Shown here piece by piece: positions 54,930-63,565 of a DNA stretch of 64,000 nucleotides. The stretch spans positions 558,001-622,000 of the forward strand of contig CAXMMQ010000007.1 of NCBI GenBank assembly GCA_963693035.2, read 5' to 3'. Numbering within the stretch: position 1 is the stretch's first letter; each line of letters opens with the position of its first letter. The DNA comes from Lichenicoccus sp963693035 (GTDB lineage Bacteria; Pseudomonadota; Alphaproteobacteria; Acetobacterales; Acetobacteraceae). The notes beneath the pieces are model-generated. The model saw nothing but the letters and a program-made list of their open reading frames with translations, made no database searches and had not been told where the DNA came from. Position numbers and translations under genes: made by a program.

Positions 54930-56870
54930 ATGGCTGCCGCGCTCGACCGGCTGGCAGGCGCGATCAGCCTGGCAGGACTTCCGGCCGGCTGGTTCATGTT
55001 CTGCCTGCGCACCTGGCTCGCCATCGTGCTGGCGCTCGCCATCGCCTTCTGGCTCAGGCTGAGCAGCGCCGATTCCGCCGCTGTCTGCGTCGCCATCCTG
55101 GCCCATCCGCTGCGCGGACAGGCGCTGTCCAAGGCCGGCTACCGCATGGGCGCCACCGTGCTCGGCGCCGCGGTCGCGGTGCTGCTGTGCGCGCTGTTCC
55201 CGCAGAACCGCTTCCTGCTGCTCGGCGGCATCGGGCTTTGGATCGCCGCCTGCACCGCCGCGGGCACCGTGACGCGCGATTTCCGGGCCTACGGCGCGAT
55301 GCTGTCCGGCTACACCGCGGCGATCGTCGGCGTCGGCGTGATCGACCAGCCCAACACCGCCTTCCTGACCGCGACGGACCGCATCGCGGTGATCGCGGTC
55401 GGCGTCGCCGCCTCCACCCTGGTGAATGACGCGCTGTCGGCGCCGGAGGCCTGGCGCCGCCTCGCGCGCGGGCTGCGCGACCAGGCTGCCGCCGTGCAGG
55501 CCGTGTTCGAGGACGCGCTCGCGGGCCGGCCGATCCCCGACGACGCACGCTGCGCGGCACTCGCCGACGCCATCCTGCAACTCGGCAGCCAGGCCGGCTA
55601 CGCCCGCACCGAGCTGCAGGACGGTCCGCGACGGGCGGCGGGAGCCCGCAGCGCGATCGTGGCGTTGCTGGAACTGGTGTCGGACAGCCGTGCGATCGCC
55701 GCCGCGCACCAAGCCGGTGAGTTGCCTCCCGACTATGCCGACCGTGTCGGGGCCGCGCGCGACGACGACCACGCCCTTGCCGCACTCGCCGAGCAAGCCC
55801 ATTTGCCAGCGCAGGCCTTCCTGGTCGAGCGCACCCGCATGGCGGTGGCGCAGCGAGCGCTCGCCGAGGACGGGCTGCGGGCGCTGGAGATCGGCGCCGC
55901 CCCCGTCCGCCAGGTGGCGCTCGCCACCCACCGGGATGTCTACGCGGCGCTGCTGAATGCCGCCCGCGTGCTGATCGCCTACAGTTTCGCGAGCGGCTTT
56001 TGCATCCTGTCAGGCCTGCCGGACAGCACCCTGCTGCTGATCAATGTCTCCGCCATGTGCGCGCTCAGCTCGATCAACCCGAACCCGACCAGCTTCGCCT
56101 GGGGCGTGGTGATCGGCGCCCCGCTGGCGGTCGGCGTCGCGGCGGTGGTCACCTATTTCGCGCTGACACAGGGCTCGAACATGGTGATCCTGGCGCTGGC
56201 GCTGCTGCCGCCGGTGTTCTTCGGCTGCGTGCTGAGCCTGCTGCCCACCACCGGTACCGTGGGCTTCATCATGCTGGTCTGGATGTTCATCGCGATCTCG
56301 CCCAGCAACCCGCAGAGCTTCGACCTGCTCACCTTCACCGAGAACGGCCTGCTGCTGATCCTGTCGAGTTTCATCGTGTTCCTGTCGATGGTGTTCCTGC
56401 TGCCGGCCTCGCCGCAGCGGCGCATCTTCCGCATCGCGGCCGCCATCGCGCGGGACCTGGAGACCCGTCCCGAGGGTGATCCGGCAACGCTGGTCACCCG
56501 GCACTACGACCGGCTGACGCAGGCCAGGCGCTGGATGCAGCACCGCCCGATCACGCCGGTGCGCCAGGCGGTGTTCTCACGTTTGACGGCGATGGCGCAT
56601 CTCGGCGGCGCGATCAGCCGTGCGCATCGGCATCTCGCGACGATCGCGCACGACCGTCGGCTGGACGACCCGGCGCAGGCGGCGCACCGGTCGCTCGCCG
56701 CGCACGATGCAGCCGGGATGCGCAGTGCCGCCGCCGACCTGCTGGCGGCCGGACCTGCGGCGCCGGCATCGCGGGACAACGCGGTCGGCGCCGCTTCCGG
56801 GCTGTATGGTGCCGCGGCACTCATCGAGGCCAATGCGCGCATGCTGCGGCTGACCCGGATCATTCCCTGA
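54930..56870 (+). CDS. FUSC-family (AaeB-like) aromatic acid exporter subunit
   Basis: 646 residues. Two sets of about five to six membrane helices (~residues 20-165 and ~350-500) separated by a long cytoplasmic helical region, as in p-hydroxybenzoate efflux proteins. Typical stretches: LRTWLAIVLALAIAFWLRLSSADSAAVCVAIL, GYTAAIVG and SGLPDSTLLLINVSAMCALSSINPNPTSFAWGVVIGAPLAV. With the DUF1656 protein and HlyD-type protein downstream it makes the usual three-gene efflux operon. Its stop TGA overlaps by one base an ATG that opens a chain of mini-ORFs. Confidence 0.92.
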   Translation: MAAALDRLAGAISLAGLPAGWFMFCLRTWLAIVLALAIAFWLRLSSADSAAVCVAILAHPLRGQALSKAGYRMGATVLGAAVAVLLCALFPQNRFLLLGGIGLWIAACTAAGTVTRDFRAYGAMLSGYTAAIVGVGVIDQPNTAFLTATDRIAVIAVGVAASTLVNDALSAPEAWRRLARGLRDQAAAVQAVFEDALAGRPIPDDARCAALADAILQLGSQAGYARTELQDGPRRAAGARSAIVALLELVSDSRAIAAAHQAGELPPDYADRVGAARDDDHALAALAEQAHLPAQAFLVERTRMAVAQRALAEDGLRALEIGAAPVRQVALATHRDVYAALLNAARVLIAYSFASGFCILSGLPDSTLLLINVSAMCALSSINPNPTSFAWGVVIGAPLAVGVAAVVTYFALTQGSNMVILALALLPPVFFGCVLSLLPTTGTVGFIMLVWMFIAISPSNPQSFDLLTFTENGLLLILSSFIVFLSMVFLLPASPQRRIFRIAAAIARDLETRPEGDPATLVTRHYDRLTQARRWMQHRPITPVRQAVFSRLTAMAHLGGAISRAHRHLATIAHDRRLDDPAQAAHRSLAAHDAAGMRSAAADLLAAGPAAPASRDNAVGAASGLYGAAALIEANARMLRLTRIIP

Positions 56871-56989
56871 TGCGCCGACATCTCATCGATGGTTCATTAT
56901 GAGCCGACATCTCATCGATGGTTCATTATGAGCCGACATCTCATCGATGGTTCATTATGAGCCGACATCTCATCGATGGTTCATTATGA
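56870..56989 (+). promoter_or_regulatory. Chain of four overlapping mini-ORFs made by a 29-bp tandem repeat
   Basis: ATGs at 56870, 56899, 56928 and 56957 each open a 10-codon frame (MRRHLIDGSL, then MSRHLIDGSL three times) whose TGA overlaps the next ATG as ATGA; the first ATG overlaps the FUSC stop and the last TGA overlaps the DUF1656 start at 56986. The repeat copies the first codons of the DUF1656 gene. A ribosome would have to reinitiate four times to reach DUF1656, so the array may lower its translation. Confidence 0.75.
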
Positions 56990-57011
56990 GCCGACATCTC
57001 ATCGATGTCGG
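56874..57011 (+). repeat. 29-bp tandem repeat, five units
   Basis: Units begin at 56874, 56903, 56932, 56961 and 56990 (GCCGACATCTCATCGATGGT plus TCATTATGA). The first four are identical after the opening bases; the fifth diverges after CATCGATG into the DUF1656 coding sequence. No spacers lie between units, so this is not a CRISPR array. Confidence 0.95.
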
Positions 57012-57183
57012 GGGCGTATTGATCTCCAGCTTCGTGGTGGAGGGGATCGTCTCGCTCGCCATCCTGCTGGCGCTGCGCCCGCTGCTGGCCCGGATCGGCT
57101 TCCAGCGCATCGCCTGGAACCCGCCGCTCGCCGAGATCGCCCTGCTGGTCTGCATCTTCGGCCTCGTCACGCTGATCTTCTAG
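56986..57183 (+). CDS. DUF1656 small membrane protein of an efflux operon
   Basis: 65 residues with two hydrophobic helices (LISSFVVEGIVSLAILLALRPLL and IALLVCIFGLVTLIF) and the family motif MSRHLIDVGGVLI at the start. DUF1656 proteins (AaeX-like) are encoded between the FUSC and membrane-fusion subunits; their function is poorly known. The ATG is the fifth in a tandem repeat and is taken as the true start because only from here does family sequence follow. Confidence 0.88.
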   Translation: MSRHLIDVGGVLISSFVVEGIVSLAILLALRPLLARIGFQRIAWNPPLAEIALLVCIFGLVTLIF

Positions 57184-57196
57184 AGGGCCATGCCGG

Positions 57197-58069
57197 ATGT
57201 TCAAACGCGCCAGGGTGCTGATGCGCATCACCGCGACACTGTTCCTGGTCACGGTGGCGCTGGTCGTGGCGGTCGCGCTGTGGCGCTACTATACCGAGGC
57301 GCCGTGGACCCGCGACGGCACCGTGCGCGTGCAGGTCGCCAACATCGCGCCGCAGATCTCCGGCCAGATCACCGAGCTGCACGTGCATGACAACCAGGTC
57401 GTGCACAGGGGCGACATACTCTACGTGATCGATCCGTTCGATTTCAGGGTGTCCGCGGCCGAGGCGCAGGCGACCGCGCAGGAGCGCGACGACGACATGC
57501 GCAACAAGCAGGCCGAGGCGGCACGACGCGAGGCGCTCACCAACCTCAGCACGTCGGCCGAAGAAAAGCAGACCTATCGCGACACCGCCGAGCAGGCGGC
57601 TGCCGCCTATGCGTCCGCCGTGGCGCAGGTCTCGCAGGCCAGGATCAACCTCGAGCGCACGGTGGTGCGCAGCACGGTGAACGGCGTGGTGACCAACCTG
57701 CTGATGCGTGTCGGCGACTACGCGACCACCGGGACCGCGAACATCCAGATCGTGGATACCGACAGCTTCTGGATTGACGGCTACTTCGAGGAGACCAAGC
57801 TCGCCGCGATCCATATCGGCGATCGCGCGGAGGCGCTGCTGATGGGTTATCGCAGGCCGGTCATCGGCCATGTGCAGAGCGTCACGCTCGGCATCAGCAA
57901 CTCCAACGCCACACCCTCGACGCAGGGGCTGCCGTCGGTCAATCCGGTCTATACCTGGGTGCGGCTTGCCCAGCGGGTTCCGGTGCGCATCCATATCGAC
58001 AGCATCCCCGCCGGCGTGACCCTGGTCGCCGGCATGACCGCGACAGTGGGGATTGTGTCGGCAAAGTGA
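57197..58069 (+). CDS. HlyD/AaeA-type periplasmic adaptor of an efflux pump
   Basis: 290 residues. One N-terminal membrane helix (~10-30), then YYTEAPWTRDGTVRVQVANIAPQISGQI, a family hallmark, a short coiled-coil hairpin, the lipoyl-like half with RTVVRSTVNGVVTNLLMRVGDY and a beta-barrel (DSFWIDGYFEETKLAAIHIGDRAE). It links the FUSC subunit to the outer envelope. It follows DUF1656 by 13 bases. Substrates may be aromatic acids, by analogy only. Confidence 0.93.
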   Translation: MFKRARVLMRITATLFLVTVALVVAVALWRYYTEAPWTRDGTVRVQVANIAPQISGQITELHVHDNQVVHRGDILYVIDPFDFRVSAAEAQATAQERDDDMRNKQAEAARREALTNLSTSAEEKQTYRDTAEQAAAAYASAVAQVSQARINLERTVVRSTVNGVVTNLLMRVGDYATTGTANIQIVDTDSFWIDGYFEETKLAAIHIGDRAEALLMGYRRPVIGHVQSVTLGISNSNATPSTQGLPSVNPVYTWVRLAQRVPVRIHIDSIPAGVTLVAGMTATVGIVSAK

Positions 58070-58124
58070 GCGAACCGCATCCCGACGCTTTCGTTTCCCG
58101 CGCACCCGATCAAGGAGCGACGCG

Positions 58125-59024
58125 ATGACCACCATCAACCAGTATGCGATGCAGGACCCGCGCTCGCAATATCCGCAACCGGAGTTCGACCGCCAGCCGC
58201 AGTCGGCGCCAGGCCTCGCCCGGGAGATGGACCCGAAGCCGGACCACGGTGAGGAGAGCTACAAGGGCTTCGGCCGCCTTGCCGGCCGGAAGGCGCTGAT
58301 CACCGGCGCGGATTCCGGCATCGGGCGCGCCACGGCGATCGCTTTTGCCCGCGAAGGCGCCGACGTGGCCCTGAGCTATCTCCCCGACGAGGAAAAGGAC
58401 GCGCAGGAGGTCGTGGCCCTGGTTCGCGCCGCCGGCGTCAAGGCCGTGGCGCTGCCCGGCGACATCAGTAACGAGGGCTTCAGCAACGCTCTGGTGCGCG
58501 AGGCGCATGCGACGCTCGGCGGCCTTGACATCCTGGTCAACGTCGCCGGCAAGCAGACCGCGGTGAAGCGGATCGCCGACCTCACCACCGAGCAGTTCGA
58601 GGCCACCTTCCGCACCAACGTCACCGCCATGTTCTGGCTGTGCAAGGCGGCGATCCCGCTGATGCCGCCAGGCTCGACGATCGTCAACACGACCTCGATC
58701 CAGGGCTACCAGCCGTCGCCAATCCTGCTCGACTATGCCTCGACCAAGGCGGCGATCACCGCCTTCACCCACGCCCTGGCCAAGCAGGTGATCGAGCAGG
58801 GCATACGCGTGAATGCAGTGGCGCCCGGACCGGTTTGGACGCCGTTGCAGACCAGCGGCGGCCAGCCGGCGGATGCTATCCCGGACCTTGGAACCAAGGT
58901 GCCGCTGGGCCGCCCGGGGCAGCCCGCTGAACTCGCCTCCATCTACGTGTTCCTCGCGTCCCAGGAATCGAGCTTCGTCACCGGCGAGATCTATGGCGTG
59001 ACCGGCGGCAACCACCTGCCCTGA
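58125..59024 (+). CDS. Short-chain dehydrogenase/reductase
   Basis: 299 residues from ATG 58125, with AAGGAG 8 bases upstream. The ~55-residue N-terminal extension (DPRSQYPQPEFDRQPQSAPGLAREMDPKPDHGEESYKG) followed by the Rossmann motif ITGADSGIGRAT is typical of the YghA-like SDR subgroup. Catalytic residues appear as NTTSIQGYQ and YASTKAAI. The natural substrate is unknown; members are often stress-induced. It starts 55 bases after the HlyD-like gene and may share its transcript. Confidence 0.93.
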   Translation: MTTINQYAMQDPRSQYPQPEFDRQPQSAPGLAREMDPKPDHGEESYKGFGRLAGRKALITGADSGIGRATAIAFAREGADVALSYLPDEEKDAQEVVALVRAAGVKAVALPGDISNEGFSNALVREAHATLGGLDILVNVAGKQTAVKRIADLTTEQFEATFRTNVTAMFWLCKAAIPLMPPGSTIVNTTSIQGYQPSPILLDYASTKAAITAFTHALAKQVIEQGIRVNAVAPGPVWTPLQTSGGQPADAIPDLGTKVPLGRPGQPAELASIYVFLASQESSFVTGEIYGVTGGNHLP

Positions 59025-60197
59025 TCAGTATCCGAGGCGAGCGAGCCTAGCGGTCGCCTCGCGCATGTCCGCCTCGGGTCCGCAGTACGAGAAGCGCAGG
59101 AACTCGTGGCCGCGCCGGGCATCGAAGTCGATGCCGGGCGTCACCGCCACCCCGGTCTCGTCGAGGATGCGCTCGGCAAAGTCGAGGCTGTCTCTGCTGC
59201 GCTGCGAGATGTCGGCATAGAGGTAGAACGCTCCCTGCGCCGGGGACAGCGACGGAAATCCCACCTGCGGAAGGTGTTCGAGGAGAAACGCGCGGCTGCG
59301 ACGATAACGTTCGAGATTGCTGGTGATCTCGCGGACGCAGGCGAACGCCGCCTCCGCAGCGACCTGGCTGACATGCGGTGCGCTGATGAACATGTTCTGC
59401 TTGAGCCGTTCGGCTGCACCGAGCAGGTCCCGCGGCAGCACCATCCAGCCGACGCGCCAGCCGGTCATGCTCCAATATTTCGAAAAGCTGTTGATGACGA
59501 TCGCGCTGTCGCTGGATGAGGCAGCCGTGGTGGCGGCGAACTCCCAGGTCAGCCCGTGATAGATCTCGTCGCTCACCATCCGCACGCCGTGCGTGTCGCA
59601 CCATCGGGCAAGCGCTGCGAGGTCGAGCGCATCGATCATGGTGCCGGCCGGGTTGCAAGGCGATGCCACGATCAGCCCGTCCGGCAGGCCCTCGCGAGCG
59701 GCGAGGCTTTCCAGCATCGCCACCGTCGGCTGAAATCGCGTCAACGCCGAGGTCGGCAGCACCACCGGTACCATGCCGAGGGCATGCAGGATGTTGAGGT
59801 AGGGCGGGTAGTACGGCGCCGCCATCGCGATGCGGTCACCGATGTCGAACGCCGACAGGAATGCGAGCAGGAAGCCACCCGACGCGCCGGTGGTGACCGC
59901 AATCCGATCGGCGGAGACGGCCGCGCCATCATAGAAACGAGCGTAATGCCGGCTGATGGCGTCACGCAGCGAGCGGAGCCCGAACGCCTCGGTGTAGCCG
60001 AGCGGCTCGCCCGCCAGCATCGCCCGCGACGCCGCCTCCACCGCGCCGCGCGGCGCGCCGGTGCCGGGCTGGCCGACCTCCATGCGTATGATCCCTGGCG
60101 CACCGGGCGGCAGTGCCGCCTGCCGGGCGTTCGCGCGCGCGATCACGTCCATCACCAGGAAGGGCGCGATCGCGGCCGCCGCGCCCTGCTTGAGCAT
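59025..60197 (-). CDS. PLP-dependent aminotransferase, class I/II
   Basis: 390 residues (an internal ATG, residue 16, may be the true start). Fold type I features: GYTEAFGLRSLRDAI, the substrate-side APYYPPYLN, SPCNPAGT, the cofactor Asp in VRMVSDEIYHGL and the Schiff-base lysine in NSFSKYWSMTGWRVGW, then the C-terminal Arg in FLRFSYCG. It resembles aspartate/aromatic aminotransferases of uncertain substrate. It ends directly next to the convergent SDR gene (one base apart). Confidence 0.9.
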   Translation of the reverse strand: MLKQGAAAAIAPFLVMDVIARANARQAALPPGAPGIIRMEVGQPGTGAPRGAVEAASRAMLAGEPLGYTEAFGLRSLRDAISRHYARFYDGAAVSADRIAVTTGASGGFLLAFLSAFDIGDRIAMAAPYYPPYLNILHALGMVPVVLPTSALTRFQPTVAMLESLAAREGLPDGLIVASPCNPAGTMIDALDLAALARWCDTHGVRMVSDEIYHGLTWEFAATTAASSSDSAIVINSFSKYWSMTGWRVGWMVLPRDLLGAAERLKQNMFISAPHVSQVAAEAAFACVREITSNLERYRRSRAFLLEHLPQVGFPSLSPAQGAFYLYADISQRSRDSLDFAERILDETGVAVTPGIDFDARRGHEFLRFSYCGPEADMREATARLARLGY

Positions 60198-60273
60198 CAG
60201 ACCGGCACCCGATGACCTGGCATCGCTTCGCGAAGCCCGGTATCGGACGAAACTGCTCGATCAAACGACGAGA

Positions 60274-60300
60274 AGAGCATGATCGATCGGATCATGCTCT
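60274..60300. terminator. Perfect hairpin after the GGT-like gene (family-1 end)
   Basis: AGAGCATGATC (60274-60284) and GATCATGCTCT (60290-60300) form an 11-bp perfect stem around GATCG-type loop bases, three bases past the stop of the gene at 60304 on the minus strand. Sequence matches one end of the family-1 elements at 50078 and 62734 (consensus ATCGATCGGATxATGCTC). It may act as a transcription terminator, though only a weak T-rich tail follows. Confidence 0.65.
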
Positions 60301-60303
60301 GGC

Positions 60304-61737
60304 TTACTCGCTGCCGATCGCGAGCCCCGCACCGCGGGGATCGGTGGCGCCGGCGCAACTGTTGCTGTCGCCCGGCAGTCCGAGGCCGCAGGAGATCGCA
60401 TTCATCCGGCCGGTGCTGGTGACCGGTTGCGAGAGCGATGCGCCGGCGAGCGCGTTGTGCAGGCTCGCCGCCACCGCGCCGGCGGCCTCGTTCTGGCCCG
60501 AGCCGGCAACCGCCGCGCGGAAGCTGCGCCCGGACGGGTTGTAGGCGATCGCCGCCGACAGCAGCGGCGCCGGGATGCGCGCGGGCGAGGCGGCAAGCAG
60601 GATGCCGGTGTCGCCCGCCACCCGCCCGGTGCCGAAGAGGTTGTTCATGCTGATGGCGCAGGACACCGCATTGCCGCTGCGGTCGAGCACCACGAAGCTG
60701 GTGGAGGCCGGCAGCCGGCTGATCAGCGCACCCGGATGCACCGCCTCGGCGAGGACGGACTGCGCCTCCTCGGCCAGATGGTCGCCGTTGCCCTGCGTCG
60801 GATGCCGGGCGCGCCAGGAAGCGGCGGCCGCCTGCGACACGCCGACCGCATCCTGCTGGCCCTGCTCGAGTGCCTCGAAACCGGCAGCGGCGGCGAGACC
60901 ACCATCCGCCGGCGGCGGCAGGAAGGCGACCTCGTAGCGGCCGCTCCGGACCAGAAGCGCGGCGCGACTGGTCGGCAGCGACGAGCGCATGGTGTTCGGA
61001 TCGAGGCCGCCGCCCGCCAACCCGGCGCCGGCCACGAAGTCGCGCGACAGCGAGCCGGTATAGAGTTCGCCCACCCCGGAGATGGCGATGCGGTTGAGGG
61101 TCTCCGACAGGGTCGGCTGCACCAGCTCGTCGCCGGCGGCCGGAATGCCGGTGCTCGCGCCGGCGGCGCCGAAGATCGCACGCGTGCCGGGGTCGGCGAG
61201 CAGCGGCTGGCTGACCTGGGCGAGGTCGTCGGCGAAGGCGCGCGACACGGTGATGCCGTCGCGCGCAAGCCCCGCCGCGGGACGGGTCAGCTCGTCGAAG
61301 CCGACATGGCCATGACGCGCCTGAAGCAGGAACAGGCCGCGCGCCAGCATCGGCACCGCGGCCGGACGGTCGGCATCCGGGCCGCCTGGGCCGGGAACCG
61401 AGGTGAACAGGATGGCGTCCGGCGCGCCGCCGGCAGCATCGAAGGCGAGGCAGGCGCCGCCGGCGCCGAGCGAGGCGCGCGAAGGCAGCGTCACCGACAG
61501 GGCAAGGCCAAGCGCGGTGGCGGCATCGGCCGCATTGCCGCCGCGGGCCAGGATGTCGCGCCCGACCAGGGCCGCGCGCGGCTCGTCGGCTGCGACCTCG
61601 CCGATATAGCCGGTAAGGTAGGGCGAGGACGGGCCGGTCACCAGCGTCTTGACCTTCTGCACGCTCGAGCATCCAGCCAGCAGCACCAGGCCGATGCAGG
61701 CGGCCAGGCCGTTCAGACGCCGCGTCGAAATCCGCAA
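60304..61737 (-). CDS. Gamma-glutamyltransferase-like lipoprotein
   Basis: 477 residues, shorter than the usual ~560-580. Lipobox LLAGC at Cys23. The large-subunit part has VGRDILARGGNAADAATALGLALSVTLPSRASLGAGG, matching GGT. At the maturation site the family's Thr-Thr is replaced by Ser345-Thr346 (ASTSFVVLDRSGNAVSCAISMNNLFGTG), so the nucleophile would be serine. The oxyanion-type region GDTGILLAASPARIPAPLLS is degenerate. It may be a divergent hydrolase or inactive; it should sit in the outer membrane facing the periplasm. Confidence 0.82.
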   Translation of the reverse strand: MRISTRRLNGLAACIGLVLLAGCSSVQKVKTLVTGPSSPYLTGYIGEVAADEPRAALVGRDILARGGNAADAATALGLALSVTLPSRASLGAGGACLAFDAAGGAPDAILFTSVPGPGGPDADRPAAVPMLARGLFLLQARHGHVGFDELTRPAAGLARDGITVSRAFADDLAQVSQPLLADPGTRAIFGAAGASTGIPAAGDELVQPTLSETLNRIAISGVGELYTGSLSRDFVAGAGLAGGGLDPNTMRSSLPTSRAALLVRSGRYEVAFLPPPADGGLAAAAGFEALEQGQQDAVGVSQAAAASWRARHPTQGNGDHLAEEAQSVLAEAVHPGALISRLPASTSFVVLDRSGNAVSCAISMNNLFGTGRVAGDTGILLAASPARIPAPLLSAAIAYNPSGRSFRAAVAGSGQNEAAGAVAASLHNALAGASLSQPVTSTGRMNAISCGLGLPGDSNSCAGATDPRGAGLAIGSE

Positions 61738-61879
61738 GGATCAGCTCTCCGTCGATGGCACCGCGGCACCCGGCCACGATCCGGCAGGGATTAGACGGCT
61801 TCGCGCATGACGGCAACTTGAGCGCGGCCGCTTGGACCGCTTGCTTGGGCCGGTGCCCGCGTCATGCTAGAGGCCCCTC

Positions 61880-62632
61880 ATGAGCCCCGCCCGCGTCGCC
61901 GCCGTGTCCGCCGCCTTGCTGCTGGCGGCACCGTCCCTGCCGAGCCATGCCCAGGCGCCGGAGCATGTCGAGCAATTCACCCCGGCGCAGCGGCGGGAGA
62001 TCGTCGCCATCGTCCGCGAGGCGCTGAAGTCCGACCCGTCGATCCTGAGCGACGCGATCCAGTCGCTGCGCGCCGAGGCCGACCGCTCGCAGGCCGTCGA
62101 TGCCCGCGCCGCGCTAGCGCGCAACCGTGCGGCGCTGGCGGCGACGGATGCCGATTTGGTGGTGGGATCGGCGGGCGTCACCCTGGTCGAGTTCTACGAC
62201 CCGCGCTGCCCGTACTGCCGCAAGGTGCTGCCGGATCTCGACCGCTTGGCGGCATCGGACGGCAAGGTCAGGATCGTCGAGAAGCTGATCCCCATCCTCG
62301 GACCCGCCAGCACGCTGGAAGCCAAAGCCATTGTCGCCGCCGGACGACAGGACCGGGCATCGGCGTTGCAGCACGTCCTGATGACCGATGCGGGCCAGCC
62401 GGACTCAAACCGCTTGAGAAGCCTAGCCGTACAGGCCGGGCTGAACGCCGACCGTCTCGAGCAAGACATGGCCGACCCGAAGATCGCCACCGACCTGAAC
62501 CGCAACATCGCCCTGGCCCAGGCGCTCGGCATCACCGGCACGCCAAGTTTCGTGGTCGCCGACCGCATCATCCCAGGCGCTCTGGACCTGGCCGATCTGA
62601 GGCAGGCAATCACCGCTGCCAGGATCAACTAG
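61880..62632 (+). CDS. DsbA-family thiol oxidoreductase
   Basis: 250 residues. Signal peptide (1-~24, ALLLAAPSLPSHAQA), an N-terminal helical segment (TPAQRREIVAIVREALKSDPSILSDAIQSL) typical of Com1/ScsC-like proteins, the active site CPYC (Cys110-Cys113 in FYDPRCPYC) and the cis-Pro loop GTPSFVV. It probably forms or isomerises disulfides in the periplasm and could be the partner of the DsbD/ScsB-like protein at 17287. Its TAG stop is the first part of a family-1 repeat. Confidence 0.92.
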   Translation: MSPARVAAVSAALLLAAPSLPSHAQAPEHVEQFTPAQRREIVAIVREALKSDPSILSDAIQSLRAEADRSQAVDARAALARNRAALAATDADLVVGSAGVTLVEFYDPRCPYCRKVLPDLDRLAASDGKVRIVEKLIPILGPASTLEAKAIVAAGRQDRASALQHVLMTDAGQPDSNRLRSLAVQAGLNADRLEQDMADPKIATDLNRNIALAQALGITGTPSFVVADRIIPGALDLADLRQAITAARIN

Positions 62633-62734
62633 AGATTTCTGCGATCGACATGAATCGGCAAAGTCTCGACTTCTCTGTCATGGCGACCATCTCTATCCGA
62701 CCCAGGAGCGAGGTCGATCGAATGTTGCTCTAGA
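62629..62734 (+). repeat. 106-bp palindromic element, family 1, copy B
   Basis: Starts CTAGAGATTTCT and ends TTGCTCTAG, the same length and layout as the copy at 50078-50183 (read on the minus strand). The best conserved part is the second half: ATGGCGACCATCTCTATCC ... GTCGATCGAATGTTGCTCTAG. It supplies the TAG stop of the DsbA-like gene. Confidence 0.88.
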
Positions 62735-62789
62735 AAACCCCGGAAGGTCCCTGAAACTGGCACTGCGGTGTTTGCAAGTGACGCGCGAT

Positions 62790-62858
62790 TGTCCGAGCAC
62801 CGGAGTGCTGGAAAGCCGCATCGGATCGCCAGCAGCAGATGTTTTTGGACAACCGGCC
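62790..62858 (+). repeat. Structured intergenic repeat, family 2, copy 3
   Basis: Contains the shared core TTGTCCGAGCACCGGAGTGC followed by GGAAAGC and CGGATCGCCAGCAGCAG, then an arm that ends GGACAACCGGCC directly at the stop codon of the response regulator (62858-62860). A pairing left arm is much less clear than in the other copies (perhaps around 62745-62770), so boundaries are uncertain. It follows the family-1 element by about 55 bases. Confidence 0.6.
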
Positions 62859-63565
62859 TAAGAGCTGCCTTCGGGGTCTAGGCGGTATCCACCCCCCTCC
62901 GTCACCAGCAGGCACGCATTGGCCGGATCGGGCTCGATCTTCTGGCGCAGCCGGTAGATGTGCGTCTCCAGAGTGTGCGTGGTGACCGCGGCGTTATAAC
63001 CCCAGACCTCGTTGAGCAGCACCTGGCGCGGCACCGGCCGGGTGCCGGCGCGATACAGGAACTTCAGGATCGCGGCTTCCTTCTCGGTCAGCCGGATACG
63101 TCGGTTGCGCGCAGTTTCCTGCAGCAGCTTGGCCGACGGCCGGAACGTGTACGGACCGATGCTGAACACCGCATCCTCGCTGTTCTCGAAGATACGCATC
63201 TGCGCCCGCAGGCGCGCCAGCAGCTCGGCGATCCGGAACGGCTTGGCAACGTAGTCGTTTGCGCCCGCATCCAGGCCGCGCACCACATCACTCTCGTCGT
63301 CTGAGCCGGTCAGCATGATGATCGGCATTCGCCGTCCCTGACGACGCAGATCCGAGCAGAAGTCGCGCCCGTCGCCGTCCGGCAACGTCACGTCGAGGAT
63401 CAGCGCGTCGAAGCGCGCGCTCGTGCCGGCAAGCTTTTCCGTCGCATCGGCCAGCGACGCGGCCTGGTCCACCGTGAATTCGGCATCGAGATGAAGCTGC
63501 TCGACAAGCGTCGTGCGCAGGGCATCATCATCGTCAATAATCAGGATGGGGCGTTCACCCGCCAT
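62858..63565 (-). CDS. OmpR-family response regulator
   Basis: 235 residues from ATG 63565. Receiver domain with acidic residues ILIIDDDDALR, phospho-acceptor Asp58 (LILDVTLPDGDG), the TGSDDESD switch region and lysine in YVAKPF. Winged-helix domain from ~135, with IRLTEKEAAILKFLYRAGTRPVPRQVLLNEVWGYNAAVTTHTLETHIYRLRQKIEP. It is an orphan here: no histidine kinase is adjacent. The ending YRLDPEGSS is normal, and a repeat element abuts its TAG. Confidence 0.94.
   Translation of the reverse strand: MAGERPILIIDDDDALRTTLVEQLHLDAEFTVDQAASLADATEKLAGTSARFDALILDVTLPDGDGRDFCSDLRRQGRRMPIIMLTGSDDESDVVRGLDAGANDYVAKPFRIAELLARLRAQMRIFENSEDAVFSIGPYTFRPSAKLLQETARNRRIRLTEKEAAILKFLYRAGTRPVPRQVLLNEVWGYNAAVTTHTLETHIYRLRQKIEPDPANACLLVTEGGGYRLDPEGSS

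Noticed and set aside
56874..57011. Possible CRISPR array (29-bp repeats)
   Set aside because: Units are directly adjacent with no spacers, and the repeat is coding sequence copied from the neighbouring gene.
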